44,413 bases of DNA from Candidatus Zhuqueibacterota bacterium (GCA_016929295.1 JAFGJB010000129.1:1-44413); one strand, 5' to 3'; positions 6,197 to 16,462 are shown, numbered from the stretch's first letter. The notes: generated by a model from the sequence alone, not told the origin. A program made the numbers and translations.

Positions 6197-8368
6197 ATGA
6201 AACCTTTGCCGCTGATTCTATCAGCACTTTTCTTGTTATCCTGTATTTTCTTTCGATGTAAAAAGGCGACGTCCACAAATCCGCCGGTTGCCCGCGTGCA
6301 AAATATTGTCGATGACTATTACGGCGTCAAGGTGGACGATCCTTATCGCTACCTGGAGAACCTGCAAGATCCGCAGGTGCGACAATGGATAAAAGAACAG
6401 GCAGATTATGCAGCAAACATTCTAAAAAATCTGCCGGCGCGTCAGGAGCTGTTGACCAGACTTGAGGAACTGGATGCCGGAAAGCCGTTCACGACATACG
6501 GCTTACGACTCCTCAAAGATGGCACTCTGTTTTATCTGAAACGCCGGGCGGGCGAAAACCTGTTCAAGCTCTATGTTCGCGATAAATCCGGCGAGGAAAA
6601 AGTGCTCGTCGATCCTGAAAGGGTGACTGCAGAAGAAGGCGAGCATTATTCGCTCGAGGACTATGCGCCGTCATCGCAGGGGGACTATCTTGTCTATGGA
6701 CTTGCCAAAAGCGGTTCGGAAGAGACGGTGCTGCACATTCTGCATGTCCGCACCGGCGAACATTTGCCTGAAACTATTGATCGGATCGAAACCGCCTATA
6801 ACAGGCCCAACTGGCTGCCGGATGGCAACGGCTTTTTCTACAGCCGTCGTCAGCTTTTACCCCCTGATGCGCCGGCGACGGACATCTATAAAAATACCAA
6901 GGTCTATTTCCATCGCTTGCACACGCCCAGCGAGCAGGATCAGCTCATCGCCGGAATCGATCTTTCAGAGCGAATGCCGCTTACGGAAGTTGATTTTCCT
7001 AGTGTGCAGATAACGCCCGCATCAGAGCATGCAATTGTGAAAATCAAGCACGGCGACGCCAATGAGTTGACCCTTTATACGGCGCCCATCAAGACACTGC
7101 TGCAGCAAAATATTCCATGGCGTAAAATATGTGATGTTGAAGATCAGGTCACCGATTACGCCATTTATGGGGATGATCTCTTCCTGCAAACCGCAAAAGA
7201 TGCGCCGCGTTTCAAGGTCATGTATACATCGTTGAAAAATCCCGATATGACAAAGGCACGGACGGTGATTCCGCAGAGCGATGGGGTCATTGACTATGTC
7301 ACGACCACCTCCAAAGCGCTCAATGCCGGTGTTGTCGATGGCGGTTTTCAACGTATCCTTCGAGTGGATTATACTGGCGAGGCCAAGAGTCAGGCAATGG
7401 CATTGCCGGACAATGCTGCCGGCTGGATCACCGCGGCATGTCCGGATATGGCTGAGGTTTATATAAGGACCAGCTCCTGGACAAAAGACGGTCTCATTTA
7501 TCTGTACAATCCGGTCGATCATTCCTATCGTACCACGGATCTGCTACCCAAAGGCGCATTCGATGATCTGGATGAATTCGAATCCGTTGAAGTGAAGGTG
7601 AAGAGCCATGATGAGGTCATGGTGCCTTTGTCAATCATTCATAAAAAAGGGATCACTCTCAATGGAAAAAATCCGACGCTGATCGAAGGATATGGCGCCT
7701 ATGGCATGATTAGCTATGTTCGTTTCAATCCCTTGAATATCGTCTGGCTTGAAAAGGGCGGCGTGTTGGCCATTGCCCATATCCGGGGCGGCGGCGAATA
7801 CGGCAAACCATGGCACCTGGCCGGCCAAAAGCTGACCAAGCCGAATACGTGGAAGGATTTCATCGCCTGTGCGGAGTATTTGATCGAGCAGGGCTATACA
7901 TCGCATGATTTCATCGCCGGTCAGGGCGGCAGCGCCGGCGGGATCACCATTGGCCGCGCCATCACGGAACGTCCGGATCTGTTCAAAGCGGCGATCATCA
8001 ATGTGGGCGATCTGGATGCCGTGCGCATGGAGACCACAACCAATGGGGTGCCGAACATTGCGGAATTCGGGACAGTCAAGACAGAGGATGGCTTTAAGGG
8101 ACTGTTGGCCATGAGCTCCTATCATCATGTGCAGGATGGAATAGAGTATCCGGCCGTCCTGTTGACGCATGGGATGAATGATCCCCGCGTCGATCCCTGG
8201 CAGTCCGCAAAAATGACCGCGCGACTGCAGGCCACCTCCAGTAGCAATCCGGTGCTGTTCAGAGTTGACTACAGTGCCGGACATGGCATTGGCTCGACGC
8301 GCCGACAGTATTTGGAGCAACTGGCGGATGAATGGGCCTTTCTTTGGTGGCAGTTTGGCAGTGAATGA
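6197..8368 (+). CDS. Prolyl oligopeptidase family S9A serine peptidase, predicted lipoprotein
   Basis: 723 residues, the usual length for the family, which cleaves short peptides after proline. Signal-peptidase-II-like start: MKPLPLILSALFLLSC with a lipobox at Cys16. An N-terminal beta-propeller gate spans roughly residues 70-440. The C-terminal alpha/beta hydrolase carries GGSAGG (nucleophile Ser579), NDPRVD (Asp662) and SAGHG (His696). VDDPYRYLE near the start is a family hallmark. ATG 6197 is preferred over GTG 6194 because GAGGAG ends six bases upstream of it. It probably acts in the periplasm or at the outer membrane, finishing peptide digestion. The GH53 gene follows 53 nt later. Confidence 0.93.
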   Translation: MKPLPLILSALFLLSCIFFRCKKATSTNPPVARVQNIVDDYYGVKVDDPYRYLENLQDPQVRQWIKEQADYAANILKNLPARQELLTRLEELDAGKPFTTYGLRLLKDGTLFYLKRRAGENLFKLYVRDKSGEEKVLVDPERVTAEEGEHYSLEDYAPSSQGDYLVYGLAKSGSEETVLHILHVRTGEHLPETIDRIETAYNRPNWLPDGNGFFYSRRQLLPPDAPATDIYKNTKVYFHRLHTPSEQDQLIAGIDLSERMPLTEVDFPSVQITPASEHAIVKIKHGDANELTLYTAPIKTLLQQNIPWRKICDVEDQVTDYAIYGDDLFLQTAKDAPRFKVMYTSLKNPDMTKARTVIPQSDGVIDYVTTTSKALNAGVVDGGFQRILRVDYTGEAKSQAMALPDNAAGWITAACPDMAEVYIRTSSWTKDGLIYLYNPVDHSYRTTDLLPKGAFDDLDEFESVEVKVKSHDEVMVPLSIIHKKGITLNGKNPTLIEGYGAYGMISYVRFNPLNIVWLEKGGVLAIAHIRGGGEYGKPWHLAGQKLTKPNTWKDFIACAEYLIEQGYTSHDFIAGQGGSAGGITIGRAITERPDLFKAAIINVGDLDAVRMETTTNGVPNIAEFGTVKTEDGFKGLLAMSSYHHVQDGIEYPAVLLTHGMNDPRVDPWQSAKMTARLQATSSSNPVLFRVDYSAGHGIGSTRRQYLEQLADEWAFLWWQFGSE

Positions 8369-8421
8369 TCGTTCCGATGAGACTCTTGTTGACTAGTGAA
8401 CAGCGAGTAGCGGATTTTGAA

Positions 8422-9855
8422 ATGAAAGCGCTCAGCATGAACAGATTTATCATCTTTATTTTTGCATGTGCCATCATACTTTATGCTCACGAAAGCAGCC
8501 GGCAACAGATGATGAAAGGAGAGTTCATCCAGGGCGTCGATCTTTCCGCGCTCGCCGAGATCGAAGATCATGGCGGAATATTCAAAGAAAATGGTATGGC
8601 CGGGGATGCGCTGCAGATATTCAAAGACCATGGCATCAACTTTATCCGTCTGCGAATCTGGCATACCCCGGTCGCTGGATACGACGATCTGGACAAAACG
8701 TTGCGTATGGCGCGCCGGATCAAAGCTCTCGGTTTAAAATTCCTGCTAGATTTTCACTACTCGGACACCTGGGCAGATCCCGGGCATCAGCAAAAGCCCG
8801 CTGCCTGGGAGAATGTGCCGTTTCAGGCGCTGAAAGACAGCGTCTATCAATACACGCGCCACGTCATCACAGCTTTGAACGACCAGAATACCCCTCCGGA
8901 TATCGTGCAGATCGGCAATGAGATCATCTGCGGCTTGTTGTGGGATGACGGTCGAGTTTGCGATCAGCACAATACGCCGCAAAAATGGGCTCAGCTGGCC
9001 GAGTTGATCAATCAAGGAGTCCGTGGCATTAAAGAGAGCATTGATCCTGGTGATAGTGTCAAAATAATGATCCACGTCGATCGCGGCGGCGACAACGCCG
9101 GCAGCCGATGGTTTTTTGACCATCTGTTGGCGCAAAATGTGGATTTCGATATCATTGGTTTATCGTACTATCCCTGGTGGCATGGGACGCTGAGTAGTTT
9201 GCGATTCAATCTCCATGATCTCGCGCAACGCTATGGCAAAGAAATCATCATCGTTGAAACCGCCTATCCATGGACATTGGACTGGCGTGACGATAGGCAC
9301 AACATCGTCGGCACTGCCAGTCAGCTTCATGCGGGATATCCGGCAACCGTCGATGGGCAGGCAAAATTTCTTCACGATCTTTTCGATCTTGTTCAGAATA
9401 TCCCTGACAATCTGGGATTGGGTCTATTTTATTGGGCGCCGGAGTGGATTTCCGCGCCGCAGCTCGAGTCGCCATGGGAAAATGTCACGCTTTTCGATTT
9501 CTCCGGCGAGCTGCTCCATTCAATAACCGCTTTTGAATCAGCCTCATCAGACCTGTCAGCGCCAGACCGTTCATCCTGTTCATTCCACTTGTATCAAAAC
9601 TATCCAAACCCATTTAATCCGGAAACGGCCGTTCGATTTGAATTGGCGCGACAGGCGCGGGTTACCCTCAAGATCCATGACGCGCTTGGCAGACATGTGA
9701 GGACATTGATGAACAATTTTGCTGCTGCCGGAGAACATGCCATTGTTTGGGATGGTAAAGATGATGCTGGCCGAGATTTGCGTTCAGGCCTCTATATTTG
9801 CTCTTTGCAATCGGATGATCAGCAGCAGTCGCGAAAAATATTATTGCTCAGATAG
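8422..9855 (+). CDS. GH53 arabinogalactan endo-beta-1,4-galactanase with T9SS sorting tag
   Basis: 477 residues from ATG 8422. The signal peptide core is FIIFIFACAIILYA. The GH53 TIM barrel spans about 36-395: GVDLSALAEIE, FIRLRIWHTP, LLDFHYSDTWADPG, the acid/base Glu167 in QIGNEI and the nucleophile Glu279 in IIVETAYPW. An 80-residue sorting domain with NYPNPFNPETAV follows. The enzyme cuts beta-1,4-galactan side chains of pectin, outside the cell if the tag works as expected. The frame is open back to ATG 8365, which overlaps the S9 stop as ATGA. That longer start would bury the signal peptide, so 8422 or 8437 is preferred. Co-transcription with the S9 gene is likely. Confidence 0.92.
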   Translation: MKALSMNRFIIFIFACAIILYAHESSRQQMMKGEFIQGVDLSALAEIEDHGGIFKENGMAGDALQIFKDHGINFIRLRIWHTPVAGYDDLDKTLRMARRIKALGLKFLLDFHYSDTWADPGHQQKPAAWENVPFQALKDSVYQYTRHVITALNDQNTPPDIVQIGNEIICGLLWDDGRVCDQHNTPQKWAQLAELINQGVRGIKESIDPGDSVKIMIHVDRGGDNAGSRWFFDHLLAQNVDFDIIGLSYYPWWHGTLSSLRFNLHDLAQRYGKEIIIVETAYPWTLDWRDDRHNIVGTASQLHAGYPATVDGQAKFLHDLFDLVQNIPDNLGLGLFYWAPEWISAPQLESPWENVTLFDFSGELLHSITAFESASSDLSAPDRSSCSFHLYQNYPNPFNPETAVRFELARQARVTLKIHDALGRHVRTLMNNFAAAGEHAIVWDGKDDAGRDLRSGLYICSLQSDDQQQSRKILLLR

Positions 9856-9880
9856 AGTTGCCCGTTTTTGAGAAAGACAG

Positions 9881-11002
9881 ATGAGAATTCAGCTTTACAG
9901 CAAGATTACCAAAAACATTAAAAAAACGTCCATCTTGCAGCAGACGGCATTTTGGGCGCGCGTCAAACGAAAACATGGGATTGAATCAAAAGCATTTGAC
10001 CTCAAAGTCAAGGCCTCGGATTTATATAGGGCATCAAACTCTTACAATTTCATCATTGATGATATATTAATACTTTTTCCCAGGATCGACGATGATATCA
10101 TTGGCTATGTGCCCTATGGACCAACGATGAAACCCAGCGATGAAAAGAAAGGATTATTTCTTGAAGAGTTATCTGAATCGCTGCGACCTCATTTGCCGCC
10201 CAACTGTGTGATGTTACGCTACGATTTGCTATGGGAGTCTTTATGGGCAAAAGATCGATCTCATTTTGATGATCATGGTGATTGGACCGGACCTCCTTCA
10301 AAATCAAGCCAAGAAATTCGACTGAATTTTGACACGCAAAAGTGGAATCTCAAAAAGGCAAATACGAATGTCTTGCCGTCGGATACCATCTTCATTGATT
10401 TGAAAAAGGATGAGAGTCAGTTACTGCAAGAAATGAAGGCCAAGACGCGGTATAATGTCAAGTTGGCACAGCGAAAAGGCGTGCGAGTCAGGAGAGCGAA
10501 TATCGATGAGCTGGACATCTGGTACAAGTTATATCAAGAGACCTGCGCGAGAAATCGAATTTGTCTTGACAAAATAGGATATTTCCAGGCTGTCTTGGGA
10601 ACAGATGTCAGTGACACCCAATCGCCTGCGAAAGTCGAGTTGCTGATCGCCGAAATTATAAAGATCCCGCTCGCCGCCATGTTTTTGGTTTTTTCGAATC
10701 AAAGGGCGACCTATCTTTATGGCGCTTCATCTTCGCTGAACAGAAACTATATGGCTACCTATGCTTTGCAGTGGGAAGCGATCAAAAGAGCTAAAAAGGC
10801 GGGGTGCACAGAGTATGACATGTTTGGTGTATCGCCTCTGCCTGATCCGTCGCATCCGCTGTACGGACTGTATCGATTTAAAATCGGTTTCGGCGGCAAG
10901 CTGTTTCACAGAATGGGGTGTTGGGATTATCCTTTGAATTCCAGCAGCTATGAAAGATATCTGATAACCGAAATGAAAAGCGAGGGTTATCATTTGCATT
11001 GA
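9881..11002 (+). CDS. FemAB/FemX-like peptidyltransferase of the GNAT fold
   Basis: 373 residues. Family marks include KTRYNVKLAQRKGV (about 188-201), ATYLYGASSSLNRN, ALQWEAIKRAKKAGCTEYDM and LYGLYRFKIGFGG near the C-terminus. Known members transfer amino acids from aminoacyl-tRNA to lipid II for peptidoglycan cross-bridges. Distant members modify other surface polymers. It is cytosolic, with no signal peptide. It starts 25 nt after the GH53 stop, and its own stop is one base from the next start, so it leads or continues an operon with the radical SAM and HEAT genes. The actual amino acid and acceptor cannot be told. Confidence 0.85.
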   Translation: MRIQLYSKITKNIKKTSILQQTAFWARVKRKHGIESKAFDLKVKASDLYRASNSYNFIIDDILILFPRIDDDIIGYVPYGPTMKPSDEKKGLFLEELSESLRPHLPPNCVMLRYDLLWESLWAKDRSHFDDHGDWTGPPSKSSQEIRLNFDTQKWNLKKANTNVLPSDTIFIDLKKDESQLLQEMKAKTRYNVKLAQRKGVRVRRANIDELDIWYKLYQETCARNRICLDKIGYFQAVLGTDVSDTQSPAKVELLIAEIIKIPLAAMFLVFSNQRATYLYGASSSLNRNYMATYALQWEAIKRAKKAGCTEYDMFGVSPLPDPSHPLYGLYRFKIGFGGKLFHRMGCWDYPLNSSSYERYLITEMKSEGYHLH

Positions 11003-11003
11003 C

Positions 11004-11981
11004 ATGAATCCACTGACAGATCAAATGACAAAATGCGAAAGCTGCCCGCGTAAATGCCGGGTGAACCGTCTGCAAGGAGAGACTGGATTCTGCCGCATCG
11101 GTGCGAATGCGCAGATCTCGCACGTTGGCCTGCACTTTGGCGAAGAGCCGCCGATCTCGGGGACAAACGGCTCGGGCACCATTTTCTTCGCCGGCTGCAA
11201 TCTTCGCTGTGCCTTTTGCCAGAATTATCAGATCAGCCAGGAATTTCAGCATGGCACGACGCAAACGATGACGACAGATGAGCTCGCAGCCGCCATGCTG
11301 CGCCTGCAGGAGAGAGGCGCCCACAACATCAACTTTGTGTCGCCGTCGCATGTGATTTTTCAGATAGCCGATGCGATCATCGCCGCGAAGGAGAAAGGAC
11401 TTGTCGTGCCCGTGGTCTATAACTCGAATGGTTATGATTCGGTCGATGCCTTGCGGCAGATCCGCGGACTGGTGGATATCTATATGCCGGATATCAAATA
11501 TATGAATAATGAGCTGGCACGGCGACTTTCTGCGGCGGACGATTACGCGGACATTATCCCCGGCGTCCTCGCGGAGATGCTGGACCAGGTGGATCACCTG
11601 GAAATGGATGCCAGAGGCATTGCGGTGCGGGGATTATTGCTGCGGCATCTGGTGTTGCCCGGCCATCTGGACAACAGCTGTAAATGTTTGCAGTTTCTGG
11701 CAGATCTCTCGCCGTATATTTTTGTCAGCATCATGTCACAATATTCTCCGCAATACAAGGCCTGTGACTATCCAGAAATAAATCGAACTCTGCGCCGAGA
11801 CGAATATGACCAGATCACCGACTATGCCCTTGACCTCGGTCTCGAAAACGCCTTCATCCAGCACCTAGCGAGCCACGACCACTACCTGCCCGATTTTGCG
11901 CGCAAACATCCTTTCAACTCGGCTTCATCCGGCCGGCGTGGTGGGAAAAGAGAACGATTCGATAGAGACGTCGTAAAGTGA
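11004..11981 (+). CDS. PflX-like radical SAM Fe-S protein (COG1313 type)
   Basis: 325 residues. The radical SAM cluster motif is CNLRCAFC (Cys65, Cys69, Cys72), preceded by an N-terminal cysteine group CESCPRKC and Cys30, as in PflX/AmmeMemo-type proteins. Other marks are GSGTIFFAGC, NINFVSPSHV and VYNSNGYDS. Radical chemistry on an unknown substrate is expected, and the family resembles activating enzymes. The start is ATG 11004, one base after the FemAB stop, and the end overlaps the following GTG by four bases. The last 20 residues are basic and low in conservation signals. The protein is cytosolic. Confidence 0.85.
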   Translation: MNPLTDQMTKCESCPRKCRVNRLQGETGFCRIGANAQISHVGLHFGEEPPISGTNGSGTIFFAGCNLRCAFCQNYQISQEFQHGTTQTMTTDELAAAMLRLQERGAHNINFVSPSHVIFQIADAIIAAKEKGLVVPVVYNSNGYDSVDALRQIRGLVDIYMPDIKYMNNELARRLSAADDYADIIPGVLAEMLDQVDHLEMDARGIAVRGLLLRHLVLPGHLDNSCKCLQFLADLSPYIFVSIMSQYSPQYKACDYPEINRTLRRDEYDQITDYALDLGLENAFIQHLASHDHYLPDFARKHPFNSASSGRRGGKRERFDRDVVK

Positions 11982-12808
11982 ACGATGACAAAAAAGCACA
12001 TCTGAGTAAAAAAGATATACATCTGCAGGAGTTGAGAGAATACTCGGCACTCGGAAAAGAGCTGCAAATGTACCTGCTCGATCATTCCAATCTACCCGGC
12101 AAAAGGGGCAATTTGGAACTCGCAGCCGCTTTCCGGGACTATATCGAAGAAATCTATGCGGGCAATGAATCTCCCTGTCTCCAGTACTGCCTCTGTTTAA
12201 TCGCTGAAAATCCGCCGGAAAAAAGTCTCATCGGCAATGAAGAGTTTTTGCCGTTTTGTGCCATCGTCGCTCTCGGGCGAATCGGCAGGATCGACGCGTC
12301 AAAAAGAAATGCCGTGATCGAGCTGATAAAAGAAAATGCGCAAGATGAACGATGGAGAATTCGAGAGGCCGTGGCCATGGCCATTCAAGATCTCCTGGCT
12401 GTTGATCCCGCCCAATTGATTCATCAGCTTGTCAAGTGGACAAATGAAAACAATCCCCTGCTCCATCGCGCCATCGTCGCCGGCCTGGCAGAGCCACCTT
12501 TGATGAAGAATCCCACTATTGCGCGAGCTGCATTGCAGATGCATAAGACAATCATCAATAAAATCGAGATGGAAAAGAATGTCAGGGATATCCATTTTCA
12601 AGTCCTGGTGAAAGGACTGTGCTATACGCTGAGCGTCATCATCACCGGAATCGAGGAGGAAGGATTCAGCTATCTTGAAGAACTGGTGAATAAACAGCAT
12701 CCCGTCATCAGAAAAATCGCGCGAGAAAATCTCAAGAAGAACAGATTAAAATTACTGAATGAAAGAAAAGTGGCAGCATTGCAGGTAAAACTTGTACAAG
12801 CCGCATGA
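11978..12808 (+). CDS. HEAT-repeat-like helical protein
   Basis: 276 residues starting with GTG inside a GTGA overlap with the radical SAM gene. The body is repeated helix pairs of HEAT style, for example CAIVALGRIGRIDASKRNAV, RWRIREAVAMAIQDLLAVDP and LLHRAIVAGLAEPPLMKNP. A basic C-terminal helix (KIARENLKKNRLKLLNERK) follows. There are no catalytic residues, signal peptide or membrane helix. It is probably a scaffold or partner for the radical SAM or FemAB protein, judged only from the tight operon. Confidence 0.75.
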   Translation: MNDDKKAHLSKKDIHLQELREYSALGKELQMYLLDHSNLPGKRGNLELAAAFRDYIEEIYAGNESPCLQYCLCLIAENPPEKSLIGNEEFLPFCAIVALGRIGRIDASKRNAVIELIKENAQDERWRIREAVAMAIQDLLAVDPAQLIHQLVKWTNENNPLLHRAIVAGLAEPPLMKNPTIARAALQMHKTIINKIEMEKNVRDIHFQVLVKGLCYTLSVIITGIEEEGFSYLEELVNKQHPVIRKIARENLKKNRLKLLNERKVAALQVKLVQAA

Positions 12809-12899
12809 AAAAAGTCCGCTGACATTAAGCATCATATGAATAGACGCGGCAATGTCCTTCCTTGTCCATTTGCTATTTTGTTAAATAATTGTCAATTTT

Positions 12900-12930
12900 C
12901 ATTTGAATCCGTAATTCATTTTCCTATTAT
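12900..12930 (+). promoter_or_regulatory. Promoter-like element upstream of serine hydrolase
   Basis: TTGAAT at 12903 and TATTAT at 12925 are 16 nt apart, with a partial dyad (TTGAAT-CCGTA-ATTCA). The same arrangement is found at 6104-6135. A start near 12937 would leave a leader of about 27 nt before ATG 12964. Confidence 0.5.
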
Positions 12931-12963
12931 GTCAGTATATAAATCTACCAGAGGAAAAACAGG

Positions 12964-14508
12964 ATGAAAAAAAGTCTATTTACGTTCCTTTTTTCATTGT
13001 CAATTATCAGCGTCTCCTGTACCAAAGAAAAAAGCGCGAATCAAAACGTCTCGACCATCAGAATGCCTATGCAGACAGATGATGGTTGGTATGCCGGCAA
13101 TCTCAGCAGCGCTGGTATTGATTCACAAAAACTGCAAATAATGGTTGACCGAATTAGCGATAGTACTTATCAAAACGTACACAGCGTTCTCATCGTAAAA
13201 CAAGGCAAACTTGTCTTCGAACACTATTTTCCGGGTTACAAGTTCAATTATGAGGCCAAAGATTTTCGCGGCGAGTTTACCAATTTCACTTTAAATACAA
13301 TACACAATCTGGCTTCGGTCACCAAGAGCATCACTTCCATTCTGTTTGGCATTGCTGTTGATCAAGGATATATCGATGACGTTGATGAAAAGCTTTTCAA
13401 GTTTTTTCCTCAATACGTTTCATCATTTGACAGCCTGAAAAGCACCATCACTTTGGAGCATTTGCTCACCATGACATCAGGACTGCAATGGAATGAGCAG
13501 GATGTATTTTATAGTGATGCAGAGAATGATATCATTCAACTTTTCATCGTTCCGGATCCGGTCAAATACATACTATCCAAGCCCGTCATTCATCTACCGG
13601 GCAGTGAATTCTATTATAACGGCGGCAACACCAATTTGCTTGGCGAGGTAATTCAAGAAGCTTCGGGGCTCAGGCTGGATGCGTTCGCAAAAAAGTATTT
13701 ATTCGATTCTCTGGGAATCAGTCAGGTCAGATGGATTTATATCAACTCTGACATGGTATACGCGTCCGGCGATTTGAAATTAAGGCCGCGAGATATGGCA
13801 AAAATTGGCTACTTTATGCTCAATGACGGCGTTTGGCAATCGAAACAGATCGTATCCTCCACCTGGATCGAAAAATCCACTGGCCCATATGTTCGATTTA
13901 ACGCCGACGAGGGATATGGCTATCAATGGTGGGTGAAGAAATATGTACTTGGTAATGCTTCGATCCATTCATTTGCCGCAATGGGCTGGGGAGGACAAAA
14001 TATCATTGTCTTGCCGGATTTAGAGGCGGTAGTTGTGCTGACCGCCGGCAATTATGCGACGAAAAGTCCAAATGATGAAATCATTTATCGATATATTTTG
14101 CCGGCTTTGCATGAAAATTTCAAGTACGATTATGAAAAAATTAGAAATGAAGCGCCGATCTTGACGACTTTTGCAATCATCAAACCCGCCAATACTGTCA
14201 GCAGTTCGATTGCCAGGCTTTCGGGACATTGGTACGGCAGAGGTGATTACAGTATCGCAGATCAACTTGTCGTTGAAAGAATTGATTCTACTACAGCGTC
14301 CGTTCTCTACTCATGGGGAGATCACCCAAGAGGATATTTCAAAAATGGCTGGGTGAGAAGGAACGCACAGGTTGACAGTGATGGAAGAATTAAATTTACT
14401 CTTGATTCTGCAACCTTGACTTTCGAAATTGATAAGCATGAGGATGTTTTAATCGGATATTATCAGAAAGGGGACGCATTGTCGAAATTAATTATGAATC
14501 GTCGATAA
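12964..14508 (+). CDS. Serine hydrolase of the beta-lactamase/penicillin-binding (class C) family, predicted lipoprotein
   Basis: 514 residues. The signal is MKKSLFTFLFSLSIISVSC with a lipobox at Cys19. Catalytic marks are SVTK (Ser118, Lys121) and YYN (Tyr217 to Asn219). Later features include GYGYQWWVKK and a GWGGQN segment. A C-terminal beta-barrel-like domain (about 410-514) begins with LSGHWYGRGDY. The family includes D-aminopeptidases, esterases and beta-lactamases. The substrate here is open, so antibiotic resistance should not be assumed. The start is set by AGAGGA upstream of ATG 12964. It is apparently transcribed alone from the element at 12900. Confidence 0.88.
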   Translation: MKKSLFTFLFSLSIISVSCTKEKSANQNVSTIRMPMQTDDGWYAGNLSSAGIDSQKLQIMVDRISDSTYQNVHSVLIVKQGKLVFEHYFPGYKFNYEAKDFRGEFTNFTLNTIHNLASVTKSITSILFGIAVDQGYIDDVDEKLFKFFPQYVSSFDSLKSTITLEHLLTMTSGLQWNEQDVFYSDAENDIIQLFIVPDPVKYILSKPVIHLPGSEFYYNGGNTNLLGEVIQEASGLRLDAFAKKYLFDSLGISQVRWIYINSDMVYASGDLKLRPRDMAKIGYFMLNDGVWQSKQIVSSTWIEKSTGPYVRFNADEGYGYQWWVKKYVLGNASIHSFAAMGWGGQNIIVLPDLEAVVVLTAGNYATKSPNDEIIYRYILPALHENFKYDYEKIRNEAPILTTFAIIKPANTVSSSIARLSGHWYGRGDYSIADQLVVERIDSTTASVLYSWGDHPRGYFKNGWVRRNAQVDSDGRIKFTLDSATLTFEIDKHEDVLIGYYQKGDALSKLIMNRR

Positions 14509-14736
14509 AATTGGCTCATCGGAATAATGCGTACTTTACCACCAAGGCGCTCAAAAATGCTCTGCGCTGGAGCAAAAGGAATTCAAAAATAGATGTGCAC
14601 AAAATTAGTGAATACATTCGGGATCCAAAAAAAGTGATTGGAAACACTCGAATAGATACAGCCTGACATCTCTTGGTCCTGCTTTGCCCAAGCCAGGCTC
14701 AATTGACCATGCACACAGTACGAAAAGGAAAAGAAC
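14509..14736. other. Intergenic stretch with weak half copy of the GCAGAG-type repeat
   Basis: TTACCACCAAGGCGCTCA near 14536 resembles the left arm at 5160, and TGCTCTGCGC follows. The rest shows no gene, no clear terminator and no recognised motif. Confidence 0.3.
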
Positions 14737-16404
14737 ATGCCTCTCCCCCTCCAGGCATTCTTAGCGATTACCCCCATTATCGTCGCGGCGCTCCTGTTAG
14801 TGGGATCGCGCTGGCCGGCGCGCCGGGCTATGCCTCTGGTCTGTGTCATCACCGCGACCATGGTCATGAGTCTGTGGGGCGTCAGTTACATCCGAGTGGC
14901 CGCATCGACCATCCAGGGACTTTTCATCACCTTTGAAATTCTCTGGATCATTTTCGGCGCCATCCTGCTGCTCAACACCTTGAAACATTCGGGCGGCATC
15001 GCCGCCATCCGCCGCGGTTTCACCAACATAAGCTCGGATCGCCGCGTGCAAATCATCATCATCGCCTGGTTGTTTGGCTCATTCATCGAAGGCGCCGCCG
15101 GGTTTGGCACGCCGGCGGCGGTTGTGGCGCCGCTCCTGGTCGCTCTCGGTTTCCCGGCATTGGCCGCGGTCATGATCGGCATGATGATTCAAAGCACGGC
15201 CGTGACCTTTGGCGCCGTCGGCACCCCCATTCTCATCGGCGTACGAGGCGGCCTGGAAAATCCGGCGCTAATGGCAAAACTCGCCGCTGCCGGGACGACT
15301 TTTGACAGCTATCTGCAAAGCATTGCCGCTGTGTCCGCCACCCTGCACGGCATCACTGGAACGGCGATCCCTCTGTTCATGATCATGATGACAACCCGCT
15401 TTTTCGGCAAGAATCGTTCCTGGTCCGAGGGATTGACGATCGCCCCGTTCGCCCTTTTCAGTGGCCTGGCCTTCACCGTGCCCTACACCCTGACCGGCCT
15501 CTTTCTCGGTCCGGAATTTCCCTCGCTGCTGGGCGCCTTGATCGGCCTCGCTCTGGTCACTTTTGCGGCGAAAAAGCGATTCCTGCTGCCGAAAGACAGC
15601 TGGGACTTTCAACCGGTTGTCGAATGGGAGACTGATTGGAGAGGCAGCATTGATATCAGCCAGGATGCTGAAAACGTCAAATCCATGCCGACCTGGCTCG
15701 CATGGACTCCCTACGCTCTGGTGGCGCTGATGCTGGTCATCAGCCGATTGCCGCAACTGCCGGTCGGAGGATGGCTGAAATACCTGGTCGTCAGGTGGCC
15801 CAACGTTTTGGGGACCGATATTTCGGCTGCATCGACGCCGCTCTATTTGCCTGGCACAATACTTCTGCTCGCGGCGGCAATGACCTGTTTGCTGCATCAG
15901 CTCAAGCCGGCTGAGCTGGCGGCCGCGACTATAGAGTCCGGAAAAATCTTGCTCGGTGCCGGATTTGTGCTGATTTTCACGGTGCCGATGGTGCGTATCT
16001 ATATGAATTCCGGCGTCAACAACCTGGGATTGCCGAGCATGCCGGTGGCGCTGGCGCAATGGGTTGCGGAGGGTGTCGGCCGTGTCTGGCCGCTGTTTGC
16101 ACCTCTGATTGGCGCACTTGGCGCGTTCATCGCCGGCAGCAACACGGTCTCGAACCTGATGTTCAGCCTGTTCCAGCACAGCGTCGCCGATCATCTGATG
16201 ATCTCCGGCAGCATCGTCGTCGCCCTGCAAGCCGTCGGCGCCGCGGCGGGCAACATGATCGCGATTCACAATGTCGTCGCCGCCTCGGCGACAGCGGGGG
16301 TGTTGGGACAGGAGGGAAGCACGTTGCGCAAAACGATCATTCCGACGTTGTATTATACGACGGTTGTCGGGATATTTGGCTTGATAATTATCTATTTGCT
16401 GTGA
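14737..16404 (+). CDS. lldP: L-lactate permease (LctP/LldP family)
   Basis: 555 residues, the normal family length, with about a dozen hydrophobic segments. The family signature is [19 protein letters not shown] near residue 120, followed by [29 protein letters not shown] and [15 protein letters not shown] occur near the C-terminus. It is a proton-coupled uptake system of the inner membrane for lactate and sometimes glycolate. The start at 14737 follows AAAAGGAAAAG. No lactate dehydrogenase or lut genes lie beside it, so it may feed general catabolism. The symbol is assigned by family only. Confidence 0.92.
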   Translation: MPLPLQAFLAITPIIVAALLLVGSRWPARRAMPLVCVITATMVMSLWGVSYIRVAASTIQGLFITFEILWIIFGAILLLNTLKHSGGIAAIRRGFTNISSDRRVQIIIIAWLFGSFIEGAAGFGTPAAVVAPLLVALGFPALAAVMIGMMIQSTAVTFGAVGTPILIGVRGGLENPALMAKLAAAGTTFDSYLQSIAAVSATLHGITGTAIPLFMIMMTTRFFGKNRSWSEGLTIAPFALFSGLAFTVPYTLTGLFLGPEFPSLLGALIGLALVTFAAKKRFLLPKDSWDFQPVVEWETDWRGSIDISQDAENVKSMPTWLAWTPYALVALMLVISRLPQLPVGGWLKYLVVRWPNVLGTDISAASTPLYLPGTILLLAAAMTCLLHQLKPAELAAATIESGKILLGAGFVLIFTVPMVRIYMNSGVNNLGLPSMPVALAQWVAEGVGRVWPLFAPLIGALGAFIAGSNTVSNLMFSLFQHSVADHLMISGSIVVALQAVGAAAGNMIAIHNVVAASATAGVLGQEGSTLRKTIIPTLYYTTVVGIFGLIIIYLL

Positions 16405-16433
16405 TGCAAGTTACCCTTGTCATCCGGAGTTAC

Positions 16434-16462
16434 TTGACAAAATCAGATTTTTTTATTACCAT
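16434..16462 (+). promoter_or_regulatory. Possible sigma-70-type promoter
   Basis: TTGACA at 16434 and TACCAT at 16457 are 17 nt apart, 86 nt before ATG 16548. The -35 is perfect and the -10 weak. Confidence 0.3.

Noticed and set aside
12964-14508. Calling the serine hydrolase an antibiotic-resistance beta-lactamase
   Set aside because: SVTK and YYN are shared by peptidases and esterases. The lipoprotein form and the extra C-terminal domain do not indicate resistance.
15268-16269. Long antisense frame (333 codons) opposite the lactate permease
   Set aside because: Low-complexity His/Arg/Gln-rich product and the complement of a clear family member: a shadow of GC-rich codons.
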